Of a stretch of DNA of 64,000 bases, positions 51,245-59,939 are shown piece after piece (the first letter of the stretch is position 1; the number at the start of each line of letters is the position of its first letter). The notes below the pieces were generated by a model. The model had not been told where the DNA came from. It was given only the letters and a program-made list of their open reading frames with translations, and did not search any database. Where the stretch lies: the NCBI RefSeq assembly GCF_025465945.1, contig NZ_JANLNW010000074.1, positions 227,198 to 291,197 on the forward strand, in the 5' to 3' direction. Source of the stretch: Pseudomonas sp. 6D_7.1_Bac1 (GTDB lineage Bacteria; Pseudomonadota; Gammaproteobacteria; Pseudomonadales; Pseudomonadaceae). Both the position numbers and the translations under genes were made by a program.

Positions 51245-53302
51245 ATGTTCGTTCACCAGAAGATGCACGCCGCCAACTTTAAGACCCAATACGGACTTGG
51301 CTTCAATCCTCAGGACGATGAAATCGTTGTCGACTTCTTCTGCGGTGGCGGCGGGGCCGGTACCGGGATGGAAATGGGCCTGGGCCGCGCGGTGAATGTC
51401 GCCAAGAACCACAGCGCCAGCGCGATCAGCATGCACACCGTGAATCACCCGGGCGCGGTGCACTACACCACTGACGTGTTCGACGGCGATCCGGACACCG
51501 AATGTGGCGGCAAGGCCGTTGGCTGGTTCCACATGTCACCGGACTGCACGCATCATAGCCAGGCCGCAGGCGGCCAGCCGCGCAAGCGTGAGATTCGCAA
51601 CCTGTCGTGGATCGGCCTGAAGTGGGCCGGCAAGAAAAAGCCCCGCGTCATCAGCCTGGAGAACGTGAAACAGATCCTCCAGTGGGGGCCATTGATCGCC
51701 AAGCGCTGCAAGGCGACCGGTCGCGTCGTTAAGTTAGGCGGCGGTGTTGCCGAGCCAGGTGAGGTTGTACCGGTCGGCCAGCAGTTCCTGGTGCCCGACC
51801 CGAAGCGTCGCGGCCAGACCTGGGCCACGTTTGTCGCCGAGCTGCAGCACCTAGGCTACGCCGTCGAGTGGCGCGTGCTGAAGGCCTGCGACTTCGGGGC
51901 CCCGACCAGCCGCGAACGATTGTTCATGATCGCCCGTTGCGACGATCAGTCAATTGTCTGGCCAGCACCGACCCACGCCAAGCACCCAGTCAAAGGCCAA
52001 CAGAAGTGGCGCACCGCCGCCGAGTGCATCGACTGGGCGATTCCAAGCAAAAGCATCTTCGATCGGCCCAAGCCGCTGGCACCCGCCACCCTGCGCCGGA
52101 TCGCTAAGGGCATGAAGAAGTTCGTCATCGATGCCGCGGACCCATTCATCGTACCAATCGCGAACTGGTCCGGCGAAAGCGTTCAGTCGGCACACGATCC
52201 TCTGCGCACTGTGACCTCTTGGCCACGCGGCGGTTCTTTCGCCATGGCCAGCCCGATCATCGCGCCGGCCACACACCAAGGCAGCGACCGTGTGAACGAT
52301 CCAGCGGAGCCGCTACCTACTGTGACCAGCGCCAACCGTGGCGAGCTGATGCTGATCAGTCCCACCCTGATTCAAACCGGTTACGGAGAGCGCGCTGGCC
52401 AAGAGCCGCGCGTGCCGGGACTGGATCAGCCACTAGGCACCGTGGTCGCCGGCGGCGTGAAGCACGCTATCGCCGCCGCACACCTGGTCAAGTTCAGGTT
52501 TTCCGATGAAGGCAAAGCGCTCGACCAACCGCTGCCGACCATCACCAGCGGCGGCAACTACCAGCGCCCGGCCGGTGCCGCACATGCCATGGGCATCTCC
52601 ACGGTGTTCATGGCCCAGATGAACGGTGGTTTCAACACCACCGACGCCAAGAGCATCGAAGCCCCCATGACCACGGTGACCAACACCGGCAGCCAACAGC
52701 AGCTGGTAACCGCCAACCTGGTGCACCTTCGCGGCAACTGCGATGCGCGGGACACGGCCGAGCCACTTCACACCATCAGCGCCGGCGGAACCCATCACGG
52801 GCTGGTCACTGCATTCATGGAGCGTCAGTTCGGCGCCAGCGTCGGCCAAGGCGTGAATGAACCAGCACCAACCATCACGGCCGGTGGCGGCGGAAAAAGC
52901 TCGTTGGTCGAGCTGCAACTTTCGCCGGAGATTGAAGCCGGTGCTTTGCGGGTCGCGGCATTCCTGATCAGCTATTACGGCACCGAGAACGTGAGCGGCG
53001 CCAGCGAGCCAGCACCGACGATCACCACCAAGGATCGCCTGGCACTGGTCACCGTGACTATAAAAGGCACGCCGTACGTGATCGTCGATATCTGCCTGCG
53101 GATGCTGCAACCGACCGAGCTGTACAAGGCTCAGGGCTTTCCCGCCGACTACATCATCAGCCACGGCGCCGATGGCAAGCCGTTCACCAAGACCCAACAA
53201 GTGCACATGTGCGGGAACAGCGTCAGTCCGCCGCCCATGGCAGCACTGGCCCGCGCCAACGATCCATGGCGGGTGACTGAGCGGCAAGCGGAAGCGGCTT
53301 AA
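51245..53302 (+). CDS. C5-cytosine DNA methyltransferase with expanded repeat region
   Basis: The 685-aa protein has C5-methylase motifs: I (VVDFFCGGGGAGTG, residues 28-41), IV with Cys101 (SPDCTHHS, the phage-type variant of the usual PC), VI (LENVKQ), VIII (APTSRERLF) and IX/X (CGNSVSPPPMAAL). Between VIII and IX lie eight units of a P-(L/M/A)-x-T-(I/V) motif from residue 317 to 600, spaced 33 to 49 residues. Such units are usually single or few. Its product would be modified cytosines in phage DNA. Confidence 0.9.
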   Translation: MFVHQKMHAANFKTQYGLGFNPQDDEIVVDFFCGGGGAGTGMEMGLGRAVNVAKNHSASAISMHTVNHPGAVHYTTDVFDGDPDTECGGKAVGWFHMSPDCTHHSQAAGGQPRKREIRNLSWIGLKWAGKKKPRVISLENVKQILQWGPLIAKRCKATGRVVKLGGGVAEPGEVVPVGQQFLVPDPKRRGQTWATFVAELQHLGYAVEWRVLKACDFGAPTSRERLFMIARCDDQSIVWPAPTHAKHPVKGQQKWRTAAECIDWAIPSKSIFDRPKPLAPATLRRIAKGMKKFVIDAADPFIVPIANWSGESVQSAHDPLRTVTSWPRGGSFAMASPIIAPATHQGSDRVNDPAEPLPTVTSANRGELMLISPTLIQTGYGERAGQEPRVPGLDQPLGTVVAGGVKHAIAAAHLVKFRFSDEGKALDQPLPTITSGGNYQRPAGAAHAMGISTVFMAQMNGGFNTTDAKSIEAPMTTVTNTGSQQQLVTANLVHLRGNCDARDTAEPLHTISAGGTHHGLVTAFMERQFGASVGQGVNEPAPTITAGGGGKSSLVELQLSPEIEAGALRVAAFLISYYGTENVSGASEPAPTITTKDRLALVTVTIKGTPYVIVDICLRMLQPTELYKAQGFPADYIISHGADGKPFTKTQQVHMCGNSVSPPPMAALARANDPWRVTERQAEAA

Positions 53303-53401
53303 CATCCGCATAAAGCCTGCCAAGGTATCGTGTTAAGCCATTCGATCAGGTGATGTAACTGGCTCATCACCTGGTCAACTAGCATTTGGAATAACAGGTC
53401 T

Positions 53402-53593
53402 TCAACGATTCGTTTCATGCGATGCACTCCGGCTCAAGTTATGTAGCCAGCATGCCGTCACGACTTTTTGGGCTGTATACCCGAAACCTGACTTCCCGCT
53501 TCCTACAGCTTTCCCCCTTGACACCACTTCTGGTCGTGACGCGACCGACGAGAATTCCTTTCCGCAATTCTTGCAGTTCATCTTTTGGCTCAT
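53402..53593 (-). CDS. Possible small zinc-finger protein
   Basis: The 63-aa ORF begins MSQKMNCKNCGKEFSSVASR with a CxxC knuckle; GAGG lies upstream. A second tiny ORF (MKRIVEDLLFQMLVDQ, 39 aa, 53418 to 53299) overlaps its end. Neither has strong support beyond start signals. Confidence 0.4.
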   Translation of the reverse strand: MSQKMNCKNCGKEFSSVASRPEVVSRGKAVGSGKSGFGYTAQKVVTACWLHNLSRSASHETNR

Positions 53594-53696
53594 AACGACC
53601 TCAGCTTTTCGTATGAGCTCTCAAGATAATTCGGAATCTGCAAGGTAAAGCATCAATCACTCCACCGCCCGGGCATGACCCGGCATAGGACGCCCC

Positions 53697-54359
53697 ATGC
53701 CCACAGAAAACAAAATTGCTGAGCCGCTGAAGGTTGCGCGCTCGACAGTGACGAAGCTGGTCATCACCGGCGCACCACGCCTCGACCCGATCACGGTGTT
53801 CCTCGAGGACTTCGGCCGGCGCGACTGCCCGACCGAATCCAACCCGAACTACCAGACCGCCCAGGGCAAGATCACGATCAACTGCTGGGACAAGAGTTGG
53901 AACGCTTACTGGAGCGGAATGGGGCCGCGCACCGTCGCAGAGTTCGTCGCCGACTGCGGTTGGGACTATGTTCTGAACTGCTTGGATCGCGGTATCAGTT
54001 CCACTGTCTTCAGCGGTGACGCGCTGCACACCCTGGCCAAGAAGTGCATCGTCCAGCGCCGTCGACAACAGACCGGGCGCCACGACTGGGAACTGGGCGA
54101 GCTGAGCAAAGGTGAAGCCTGCGAGCTTTGGCATGACATCGATGTTCTGCGCAGCATCGAGACGCCCAACGAGACATGGCACCACGACAAGATCCTCACA
54201 GAGCTTTTCGGCGAGGAGTGGCACTACCCGGTAGGTGACAAAGCGGTCGAGGAGAACCATCAGTTCACATATCTGCGCCGCGTCGTCGAAGCAGTTCAAG
54301 AGGCCCTGCGCCAGGAAACGCCGGAGATGAAAACGGCCTGCGAGCGCAAAACTTCATAA
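53697..54359 (+). CDS. Early phage protein, unknown
   Basis: The 220-aa protein begins MPTENKIAEPLKVARSTVTK and is rich in Trp and acidic residues (ITINCWDKSWNAYWSGMGPR). The pattern recurs in Pseudomonas prophages to my knowledge, but no function is known to me. Soluble, no signal. Confidence 0.7.
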   Translation: MPTENKIAEPLKVARSTVTKLVITGAPRLDPITVFLEDFGRRDCPTESNPNYQTAQGKITINCWDKSWNAYWSGMGPRTVAEFVADCGWDYVLNCLDRGISSTVFSGDALHTLAKKCIVQRRRQQTGRHDWELGELSKGEACELWHDIDVLRSIETPNETWHHDKILTELFGEEWHYPVGDKAVEENHQFTYLRRVVEAVQEALRQETPEMKTACERKTS

Positions 54360-54478
54360 AACTTCTCAACACCCGACGAACGGTATACGGAAACCTTCAA
54401 ATCGGGGGCTTTCCCCTCTCATTACATATGCATGTGGGTCATTCCACTACTCAATGAACATGATAGAGGTACTGCTTG

Positions 54479-54613
54479 ATGCTAGGTAAACGTAAATGCC
54501 GCTGCTGCACAACCAAGTCGAACGAAGATGATCAGTACTTCGTTTCCGGCTTCTTGCTTGCTGTCATTGTTGCGGTCATTGCGCATCATTTAGATGTTTG
54601 GGTCTTTTGCTAA
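54479..54613 (+). CDS. Small Cys-rich membrane protein
   Basis: The 44-aa ORF begins MLGKRKCRCCTTKSNEDDQY, followed by a membrane helix (FLLAVIVAVIAHHL). AGAGG lies about ten bases upstream. Its CxCC motif near the start could bind metal or be modified. Confidence 0.45.
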   Translation: MLGKRKCRCCTTKSNEDDQYFVSGFLLAVIVAVIAHHLDVWVFC

Positions 54614-54734
54614 AGCACAGACAAGGCGACCCCTGCTAGACGTCTAACCGCTGGCGGCCTTAGGGCCGTCACCGGCCCATTCTCCCTCCCCCGTCAAAGT
54701 CAGCCGCTATAGCGGCAAAGGACAGGTATTGCCC

Positions 54735-55178
54735 ATGGAAAACCAAAATCCCGGCCCTGACCATTTCCGATACGTCGACACGATCGGACCGGAAGGCCTG
54801 ACAGTCACGCTGCAAAAATGGGTGGCTTACGCCGAAACCGATAAGTGCTGGTACTTGGCGAGCGAGTCGGACTATCGCGAGCTGGTCAAAGGTCACCAGT
54901 ACGGCTGGACCGCCAGCAGCCTAAAGCGCCGTCGTAAGCGCGTGCTGAAGCATCAATACCTTGCATCCAGGTGCTTCGCCTATCCGGATAAAGAGCGGGC
55001 CTTGAACTCGTACAAGATGCGCAAGCAATGGCAGATCCGGCACGCCACGCTTGCTCTCGAACGGGCAAAAGCCGCTATCGGTTATTTCGGTGACTCGTCC
55101 GTCGACGTGACCGAGACGCCAGATTGCGCGGTGATCCCGAGCGAATACATCCAAGAACTTGGCTGGGGGGATTACTGA
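54735..55178 (+). CDS. Early phage protein, unknown
   Basis: The 147-aa protein begins MENQNPGPDHFRYVDTIGPE. The middle is very basic (SSLKRRRKRVLKHQYLASR), suggesting nucleic-acid contact. An 18-codon ORF (MILQALTYMAWLIYTGPR) overlaps its stop at 55178. Function unknown. Confidence 0.65.
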   Translation: MENQNPGPDHFRYVDTIGPEGLTVTLQKWVAYAETDKCWYLASESDYRELVKGHQYGWTASSLKRRRKRVLKHQYLASRCFAYPDKERALNSYKMRKQWQIRHATLALERAKAAIGYFGDSSVDVTETPDCAVIPSEYIQELGWGDY

Positions 55179-55396
55179 TGATCCTCCAAGCTCTCACCTA
55201 CATGGCCTGGCTCATCTACACGGGGCCACGGTAAGGCTCGCCCCGCCAGCTGCGTCAGGAAGGGGGCTGATCGGTTTGCAGTTGGTGAGGCGAACGATTA
55301 GAGGCTAGCTCACCTGCCGAACTTTCCTCGCCCCCTTCATCAGATACCCATAACCCACCTACCAGCCTGCCGGTGAACGGCGGGCGAAGAATCCTC

Positions 55397-55675
55397 ATGA
55401 CCAAAGAAAACGTGTACGACGAGCAAATCAGTCCGCTGGTTCGCCAGATCATCGACATCTGCCGAGAGCATGAAATTGCCCTGCTGCTTTCAGCTCAGCT
55501 TGAGGACGAGGATGAACGGGAGCTGTTCTGCACCACCATCCTGCCCGGCACGGATGAGGTGTCGTGCGAGAAGTTTGTCCAGGCGCTGAACATCATCAGG
55601 CCGCCTAGCCGTTCTGCAATGCACATCACCACCACTCATGCGGATGGCAGCCAGACCCTGACCGCAATCATCTGA
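55397..55675 (+). CDS. Small acidic protein, unknown
   Basis: The 92-aa acidic protein begins MTKENVYDEQISPLVRQIID. It has a helix followed by a beta domain (CTTILPGTDEVSCEKFVQAL; MHITTTHADGSQTL). No family recognised. Confidence 0.65.
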   Translation: MTKENVYDEQISPLVRQIIDICREHEIALLLSAQLEDEDERELFCTTILPGTDEVSCEKFVQALNIIRPPSRSAMHITTTHADGSQTLTAII

Positions 55676-55719
55676 CCCCCTCCCCACCTTCTGCCGCCAC
55701 GCGCGGCATGGAGCACAGC

Positions 55720-55962
55720 ATGCAATCCGAAATCCTATCGGACGAAGAACTGGCCGACATCACCGGCTACAAGGCCAGAGCCTATCAGCGGCGCTGGCTC
55801 GATGACCGCAAGTGGCTCTATGTCGAGAGCCGAGGCAAGCGCCCGCTGGTGGGACGGCAGTACGCCCGCATGAAGCTGGGCATGGTGACGCCGACCATCC
55901 ACGATCCCAACCCGCCGCCGGCCGCGCCCGCATGGACGCCCGACTTCTCACGAGTGAACTGA
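55720..55962 (+). CDS. DUF4224 protein next to integrase, excisionase candidate
   Basis: The 80-aa protein begins MQSEILSDEELADITGYKAR, the DUF4224 signature (L-S-x-E-E-L...I-T-G-Y-K...Q-x-R-W-L). It has a winged-helix look and lies one base before the integrase gene. That position suggests an excisionase or integrase regulator; this is not proven. Confidence 0.75.
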   Translation: MQSEILSDEELADITGYKARAYQRRWLDDRKWLYVESRGKRPLVGRQYARMKLGMVTPTIHDPNPPPAAPAWTPDFSRVN

Positions 55963-55963
55963 T

Positions 55964-57013
55964 ATGCGACCCCGCAAGGCCGAAACACGCAATTTGCCGC
56001 CCCGGATGTACCAGTGGACGCGACCACGGAAAAGCGGAAAGGATTGGATTGCCTATTACTACCTGGACATGGCCGGAAAGGCGATCCCGCTGGGCAAAGA
56101 CCTGGACCTGGCCAGGATCAAATGGGCGGAACTCGAAGCCAAGGAAAAGCCGCTCGACCTGCGCACCATGAAAGGCATATTCGACAGGTACATCCGCGAT
56201 ATCGTCTCCAAGAAAGCGCCACGCACCCAGAAGGACAATCTGTCGGAGATCAAGCAACTGCGCCCGATGTTCGACAGCGCCCCCATTGACTCGATCACCC
56301 CAGCAACGATTGCCGGTTATCGGGATGCACGGACGGCCAAAGTTCGGGCAAATCGCGAGATCGCCACCCTCTCCCATATTTTCAATATCGCCCGAGAATG
56401 GGGGCTGACTACCAAGGAGAATCCCTGCCAGGGTGTCCGCAAAAACAAGGAAAAGCCGCGGGACTACTACGCGAATGATGTGGTTTGGGGCGCGGTTTAC
56501 AAGAAGGCAGCTCAAGAGCTGAAAGACGCGATGGACCTGGCTTACCTGACGGGTCAAAGGCCGGCAGATGTTCTGGTCATGCGGAAGGACGACATCGAGG
56601 GGGAATACTTGGGAGTGCAGCAGAACAAGACGCACAAAAAGCTTCGAATCCAGATGACTACCGGCGGAGAGGCAAACAGCCTGGGTCTATTGATCGCAAA
56701 AATGGCAGAGCGCAATGCTCAGCACATTTGCAGCTATCTGATTGTCAGTGCGCGCGGCAAGCGCATGACTGCGAAGATGCTCCGTGACAGATGGGACAAG
56801 GCTCGGGAAAAAGCCAAGAAAGAGGCGGATGAAGTGGGTGACACGCTACTGGCCGAAAAAATCGGCAGCTTCCAGTTTCGTGACATCAGGCCAAAAGCCG
56901 CGTCAGAAATCCTTGACGTGGGTGATGCGAGCCTGCTCCTCGGGCACACAAAGGGCGACATCACGGAGCGGGTTTACCGACGCATCGGCGCCATTGCTAA
57001 GCCGTCAAAATAG
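55964..57013 (+). CDS. int: Tyrosine-type phage integrase
   Basis: The 349-aa protein has an arm-binding N-terminus, a SAM-like core-binding domain (residues 70-160) and a catalytic domain with Arg199 (TGQRPADVL), Lys near 225, Arg309, His328 (LLGHT) and nucleophile Tyr338 (RVYRRIG). The usual box II His is Arg306 (FRDIRPKA), a tolerated variant. It lies 125 bases from attR with an arm-type repeat between. Confidence 0.95.
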   Translation: MRPRKAETRNLPPRMYQWTRPRKSGKDWIAYYYLDMAGKAIPLGKDLDLARIKWAELEAKEKPLDLRTMKGIFDRYIRDIVSKKAPRTQKDNLSEIKQLRPMFDSAPIDSITPATIAGYRDARTAKVRANREIATLSHIFNIAREWGLTTKENPCQGVRKNKEKPRDYYANDVVWGAVYKKAAQELKDAMDLAYLTGQRPADVLVMRKDDIEGEYLGVQQNKTHKKLRIQMTTGGEANSLGLLIAKMAERNAQHICSYLIVSARGKRMTAKMLRDRWDKAREKAKKEADEVGDTLLAEKIGSFQFRDIRPKAASEILDVGDASLLLGHTKGDITERVYRRIGAIAKPSK

Positions 57014-57023
57014 CCCGAAAACG

Positions 57024-57035
57024 CGTTACAAAACT
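57024..57035 (+). promoter_or_regulatory. Probable integrase arm-type site, right
   Basis: Third exact copy of CGTTACAAAACT (see 1006-1039), 11 bases after the integrase stop. An inverted partial copy (TGTAACG) lies at 57091-57097. Confidence 0.6.
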
Positions 57036-57137
57036 CAAAACTGGCCCCTTGTAGAACGCGGCCTACAGGGGGGCTGAAAAACAAACGTAATGTAACGAAA
57101 AATAGCTACAGGCCACGGTTTCAGCGGCTTTAAATAT

Positions 57138-57198
57138 CGGTCTTGAAAACCGTCGACTGTAACAGGTCCATGAGTTCGAATCCCATCGCCTCCGCCAT
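57138..57198. repeat. attR core, 61-bp direct repeat
   Basis: Identical to 869-929. It holds only the 3' part of the tRNA gene, without the acceptor 5' strand or D arm, so it makes no tRNA. Confidence 0.95.
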
Positions 57199-57211
57199 CT
57201 TTATACGACAA

Positions 57212-57236
57212 AGCCCTGATTATTCAGGGCTTTTTC
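57212..57236 (+). terminator. Former tRNA-Ser terminator, now behind attR
   Basis: Same hairpin as 943-966 (AGCCCTGA/TCAGGGCT with TTAT loop and T run). Confidence 0.85.
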
Positions 57237-57438
57237 GTTTCTGGGGTATGGCTTTTCTTGCGGCCATGCGCTGGTCATTTCCGCATCTTTTCGGCCATTT
57301 CCGCAACTCCCCTCTCTGAAACTTTCAGAAATCATTCTTGATTTCTTGGCTCCCCTCGGCGTTCTGCTGACCTGAAAACCATCTCAATCCCTTCAAGACT
57401 TCCTGCTGCTACGCTGAAACCTCCAAGGAGGATTCGCG

Positions 57439-57648
57439 ATGCAAAACTCAGACCTGCTCCCTTCCCTGCTGTTCAAGCTCAACGAGAACCAGCTCGCTCT
57501 TGAGGCCGCCATCATGGAGCTTTCAAACTGGGTAGAGATGCGCGGATCAGCCGACGTAGCCGACAACGTGCGCGCGGCTCTGGAAACAATCGACCAGAAT
57601 GAGGAGTTCATCAAAATGACGCTAGCGGTGCTCATCACGCCGAAGTGA
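57439..57648 (+). CDS. Small conserved protein, attR-flank copy
   Basis: The 69-aa protein begins MQNSDLLPSLLFKLNENQ and is about 86 percent identical by eye to the product of 1145-1354. AAGGAGG lies eight bases upstream. It sits at the same distance behind the att core, the terminator and a diverged copy of the leader motif. Function unknown. Confidence 0.75.
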   Translation: MQNSDLLPSLLFKLNENQLALEAAIMELSNWVEMRGSADVADNVRAALETIDQNEEFIKMTLAVLITPK

Positions 57649-58097
57649 TGCCGGCTACAGATCATCGCCTGGTCCTCAATGGCAAAATAAGCATTAGATC
57701 TCTTTAAAGACGGCTATCGGCTGTGGATTCAACCGGTCGTGACTGGCAGAAATCGACCCATAGGCGACGTTGGTCGATTGAACAACGGCATCGATGGCGG
57801 GGCCGTTGAACGTCAGGGGCCTGAAACCTGGGTCGAGAGCTACCCGCTATGATAGATAGCTCTAGACCATGGAGGCATTTGTATCGAAAGCCGCTAGCGA
57901 ACATTCACGCTACGCCTGCTAGCGGAATTCGCGCTATGGGCTATTGTTTGTGCCAGCATATTGGAATCACGATCTGAAGCGCAGGTTGATTTCGAGCCAA
58001 TAAGGATGGGCTGCGGTGTTTTCAAAAGCTGATGGCTCGGTACAGCCGCTGCTTAATCATCTCTTGGGCGAGCAGCTACAAACGGAAGGTTTACGAC
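57649..58097 (+). other. Gap with no supported gene
   Basis: Only short frames are open. A CCGCTAGC/GCTAGCGG inverted repeat lies at about 57891-57925. Nothing else was recognised. Confidence 0.5.
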
Positions 58098-58799
58098 ATG
58101 TCTAGATGTACAGCACCGGTACATGGTCATCGTTCGGCAAGCGCAAGAGCAGCGTGTCCCGCATGTGGCAGCGGATATAGCGGGTACGGATCGCGATCGT
58201 ATTCATCCTCGTCCTACGCACCATCCTATTCGTCCCCGTCTCATGGCGGGGGTGGTCGCAGTAGCGGCGGTTCATCCAGCAGCGCAAAGCCGCGCTGGTC
58301 GAAACCCGGATCCTCTGTAGCCTACACCTCCGCCGAGGTAAGAACGCTCACACCAGTACGCGAAAATGTCGAGAGGCGTGCGACAGTACCTGATCTACGT
58401 GACGTCTTTCTTTGTCACGCCTGGGACGACCGGAAAGGATCCGCGAAGGAGCTGCATGATGTACTCGAGTCGCTCGGTGTTTCCGTTTGGTTCAGCGAGA
58501 AAGATGTCCTTCTAGGCTCTTCCTTACTGCGTGAAATTGATAAGGGATTGGCGAAGTCTCGAGTAGGAATTGTGCTGGTGACCCCTGCTTTGCTGCGTCG
58601 CCTAGCAGCCGAAGGCATCGCCGACAAAGAGCTTTCCGCGCTCCTCGCAAGGGATCTGCTGGTTCCCATAATTCACGACACCACATACGAATCGCTGCGC
58701 GAAGTCAGTCCTCTACTCGGTTCGAGAAGCGGCCTGAGCACTGCTGAAGATACGTTTGCAGATATCGCGGCCAAGCTTGCCGAGTTGGTCGCCCCGTAG
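58098..58799 (+). CDS. TIR-domain protein with zinc-knuckle N-terminus
   Basis: The 233-aa protein starts at ATG 58098. Residues 1-24 contain Cys4, His9, His11, Cys20 and Cys23 (TAPVHGHRSASARAACPACG), a probable zinc knuckle. A Ser/Gly/Tyr-rich disordered linker follows (25-75). Residues 100-233 are a TIR domain (DVFLCHAWDD; WFSEKDVLLGSSLLREIDKG), with Glu146 at the NADase catalytic position. Bacterial TIR proteins often deplete NAD in phage defence. An activating partner or sensor is not obvious unless it is the zinc knuckle or the next ORF. Confidence 0.85.
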   Translation: MSRCTAPVHGHRSASARAACPACGSGYSGYGSRSYSSSSYAPSYSSPSHGGGGRSSGGSSSSAKPRWSKPGSSVAYTSAEVRTLTPVRENVERRATVPDLRDVFLCHAWDDRKGSAKELHDVLESLGVSVWFSEKDVLLGSSLLREIDKGLAKSRVGIVLVTPALLRRLAAEGIADKELSALLARDLLVPIIHDTTYESLREVSPLLGSRSGLSTAEDTFADIAAKLAELVAP

Positions 58800-58861
58800 C
58801 TTCACTGTCTATGCGTACGGCTTTACTTACAGACCCGTTATCAATCGAAGGAGTTGAACAC

Positions 58862-58993
58862 ATGAGTATTAAACCCGGCCCCAAACCGATCGCTGAATCC
58901 ACCGGCAAGAAGGACCAACGCCGTCGTGTTACTGAAGAAAACAAACCCAAACATCCTGATCTGGAAGTACATAAACACAAAAAAGGTGACTGA
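58862..58993 (+). CDS. Small basic protein behind the TIR gene
   Basis: The 43-aa protein begins MSIKPGPKPIAESTGKKDQR and is very rich in Lys and Pro; it ends HKHKKGD. AAGGAG eight bases before the ATG is strong. It lies 62 bases after the TIR stop on the same strand. Likely disordered; it could bind nucleic acid or the TIR protein. Confidence 0.6.
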   Translation: MSIKPGPKPIAESTGKKDQRRRVTEENKPKHPDLEVHKHKKGD

Positions 58994-59252
58994 CCTTAAA
59001 AGCGGTGAGAGGGGGGCGAGTCACGTAGGTTAGGCCGCTTCTGACCGAAAACGGGCGCTCGTGAGAGTCCGCTTTTGGCCGATTTCTGCCGATCACCAGA
59101 GGCAACTTGGGTCGGAAATGGACGTCTGTAAACCAAGCCCTTGGCTGTCAGTCAACTTCCGAAGTCCGGAGAAGGAAGTAATAGAGTCACGCCTGTCATC
59201 GTGGTCAGGCACCTGCGAAGGCGAATATCCCGTCCCCACTTGGGTCCGCTCT

Positions 59253-59939
59253 TCAGTCGAGGCGGTCGATGGCGCGTGCAAGATTTGCGCGTGCTTGCTG
59301 TTCGAGCGTATCGAAGTACGGTGCGGTCGTATAGATACGCCCGCGCGCCAGAAAGCCCTCCAGGACCTGGCGCCGCTTTCGGCGGTACACAAACAGAGGC
59401 ACATATCGGTACTCGCGGCGGACTTGTCGGTCGTACTCCTCGAACCGCTCGGCCGATGCCCCAAGGATCGCCAGATCCGTGTCCACCAACACCGCTTCGT
59501 CTGCCGACGCTGGAGCGCCGTCGTGTCGCGTCACCATGATCAGGCCGTAAAGCCTGCGTCGCGTTTTATCGTCCAGGCCGCTATCGCGTGCCACGTCGTC
59601 CAACCATTGCGCACTGCGCAGTTCGTTGTCGCTGCAAAGGGGGTCGTATATAGCGTCATGAAACCATAGCGCGAGGTCGACTTCAGCGGGGGCATGGCAG
59701 TCAGCGTTGACGAGTCGGCGCACCTGGAGGCATTCCTCCAAATGCTGGCAGTTGTGGTACGCACGGTGCGGCTCGCAGTAGTGTCGAACGAGCTCTTCGT
59801 ACGTCTCTCGCGACGGGCATCCGACTCCAAGCTCCGCCCAGACGCGAGCCCAGGCGGTGAAACCCACACCATCAGGCAGGTCGGGGGCGCCGTGCGCGCT
59901 GGCCGGGAATAGGCTGCTCCCTTCTGGCGGTCCCGTCAT
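59253..59939 (-). CDS. HD-domain metal-dependent phosphohydrolase
   Basis: The 228-aa protein has HD-type residues: His in YHNCQHLEECL (about 62-66) and His94-Asp95 in LALWFHDAIYD, plus a distal Asp in VLVDTDLAILG. It belongs to the predicted HD phosphohydrolases of about 200 aa with unknown substrate. The start overlaps the TetR stop (ATGA), so the two are one operon. GC content is higher than in the prophage. Confidence 0.85.
   Translation of the reverse strand: MTGPPEGSSLFPASAHGAPDLPDGVGFTAWARVWAELGVGCPSRETYEELVRHYCEPHRAYHNCQHLEECLQVRRLVNADCHAPAEVDLALWFHDAIYDPLCSDNELRSAQWLDDVARDSGLDDKTRRRLYGLIMVTRHDGAPASADEAVLVDTDLAILGASAERFEEYDRQVRREYRYVPLFVYRRKRRQVLEGFLARGRIYTTAPYFDTLEQQARANLARAIDRLD

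Larger units (their letters stand above)
869..57198. mobile_element. Complete lambda-type (siphovirus-like) prophage
   Basis: The element is bounded by 61-bp perfect direct repeats derived from tRNA-Ser. It carries an integrase next to attR, a CI/Cro immunity region, replication, recombination, terminase, portal, capsid, tail, holin, endolysin and spanin genes. No essential module looks broken, so it is probably inducible. Two genes in the immunity region (39337-40141) are decayed, but these are accessory. The tail module follows lambda order (V, G/GT, H, M, L, K, I, J), whereas the head uses a DUF4055 portal and a Mu F-like minor head protein. Confidence 0.95.

Noticed and set aside
57138..57198. 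Second tRNA-Ser gene at attR
   Set aside because: Only the 3' part is present; no 5' acceptor strand, D arm or promoter.
59061..59669. 202-codon plus-strand frame
   Set aside because: Mostly antisense to the HD-hydrolase gene, which has intact motifs.
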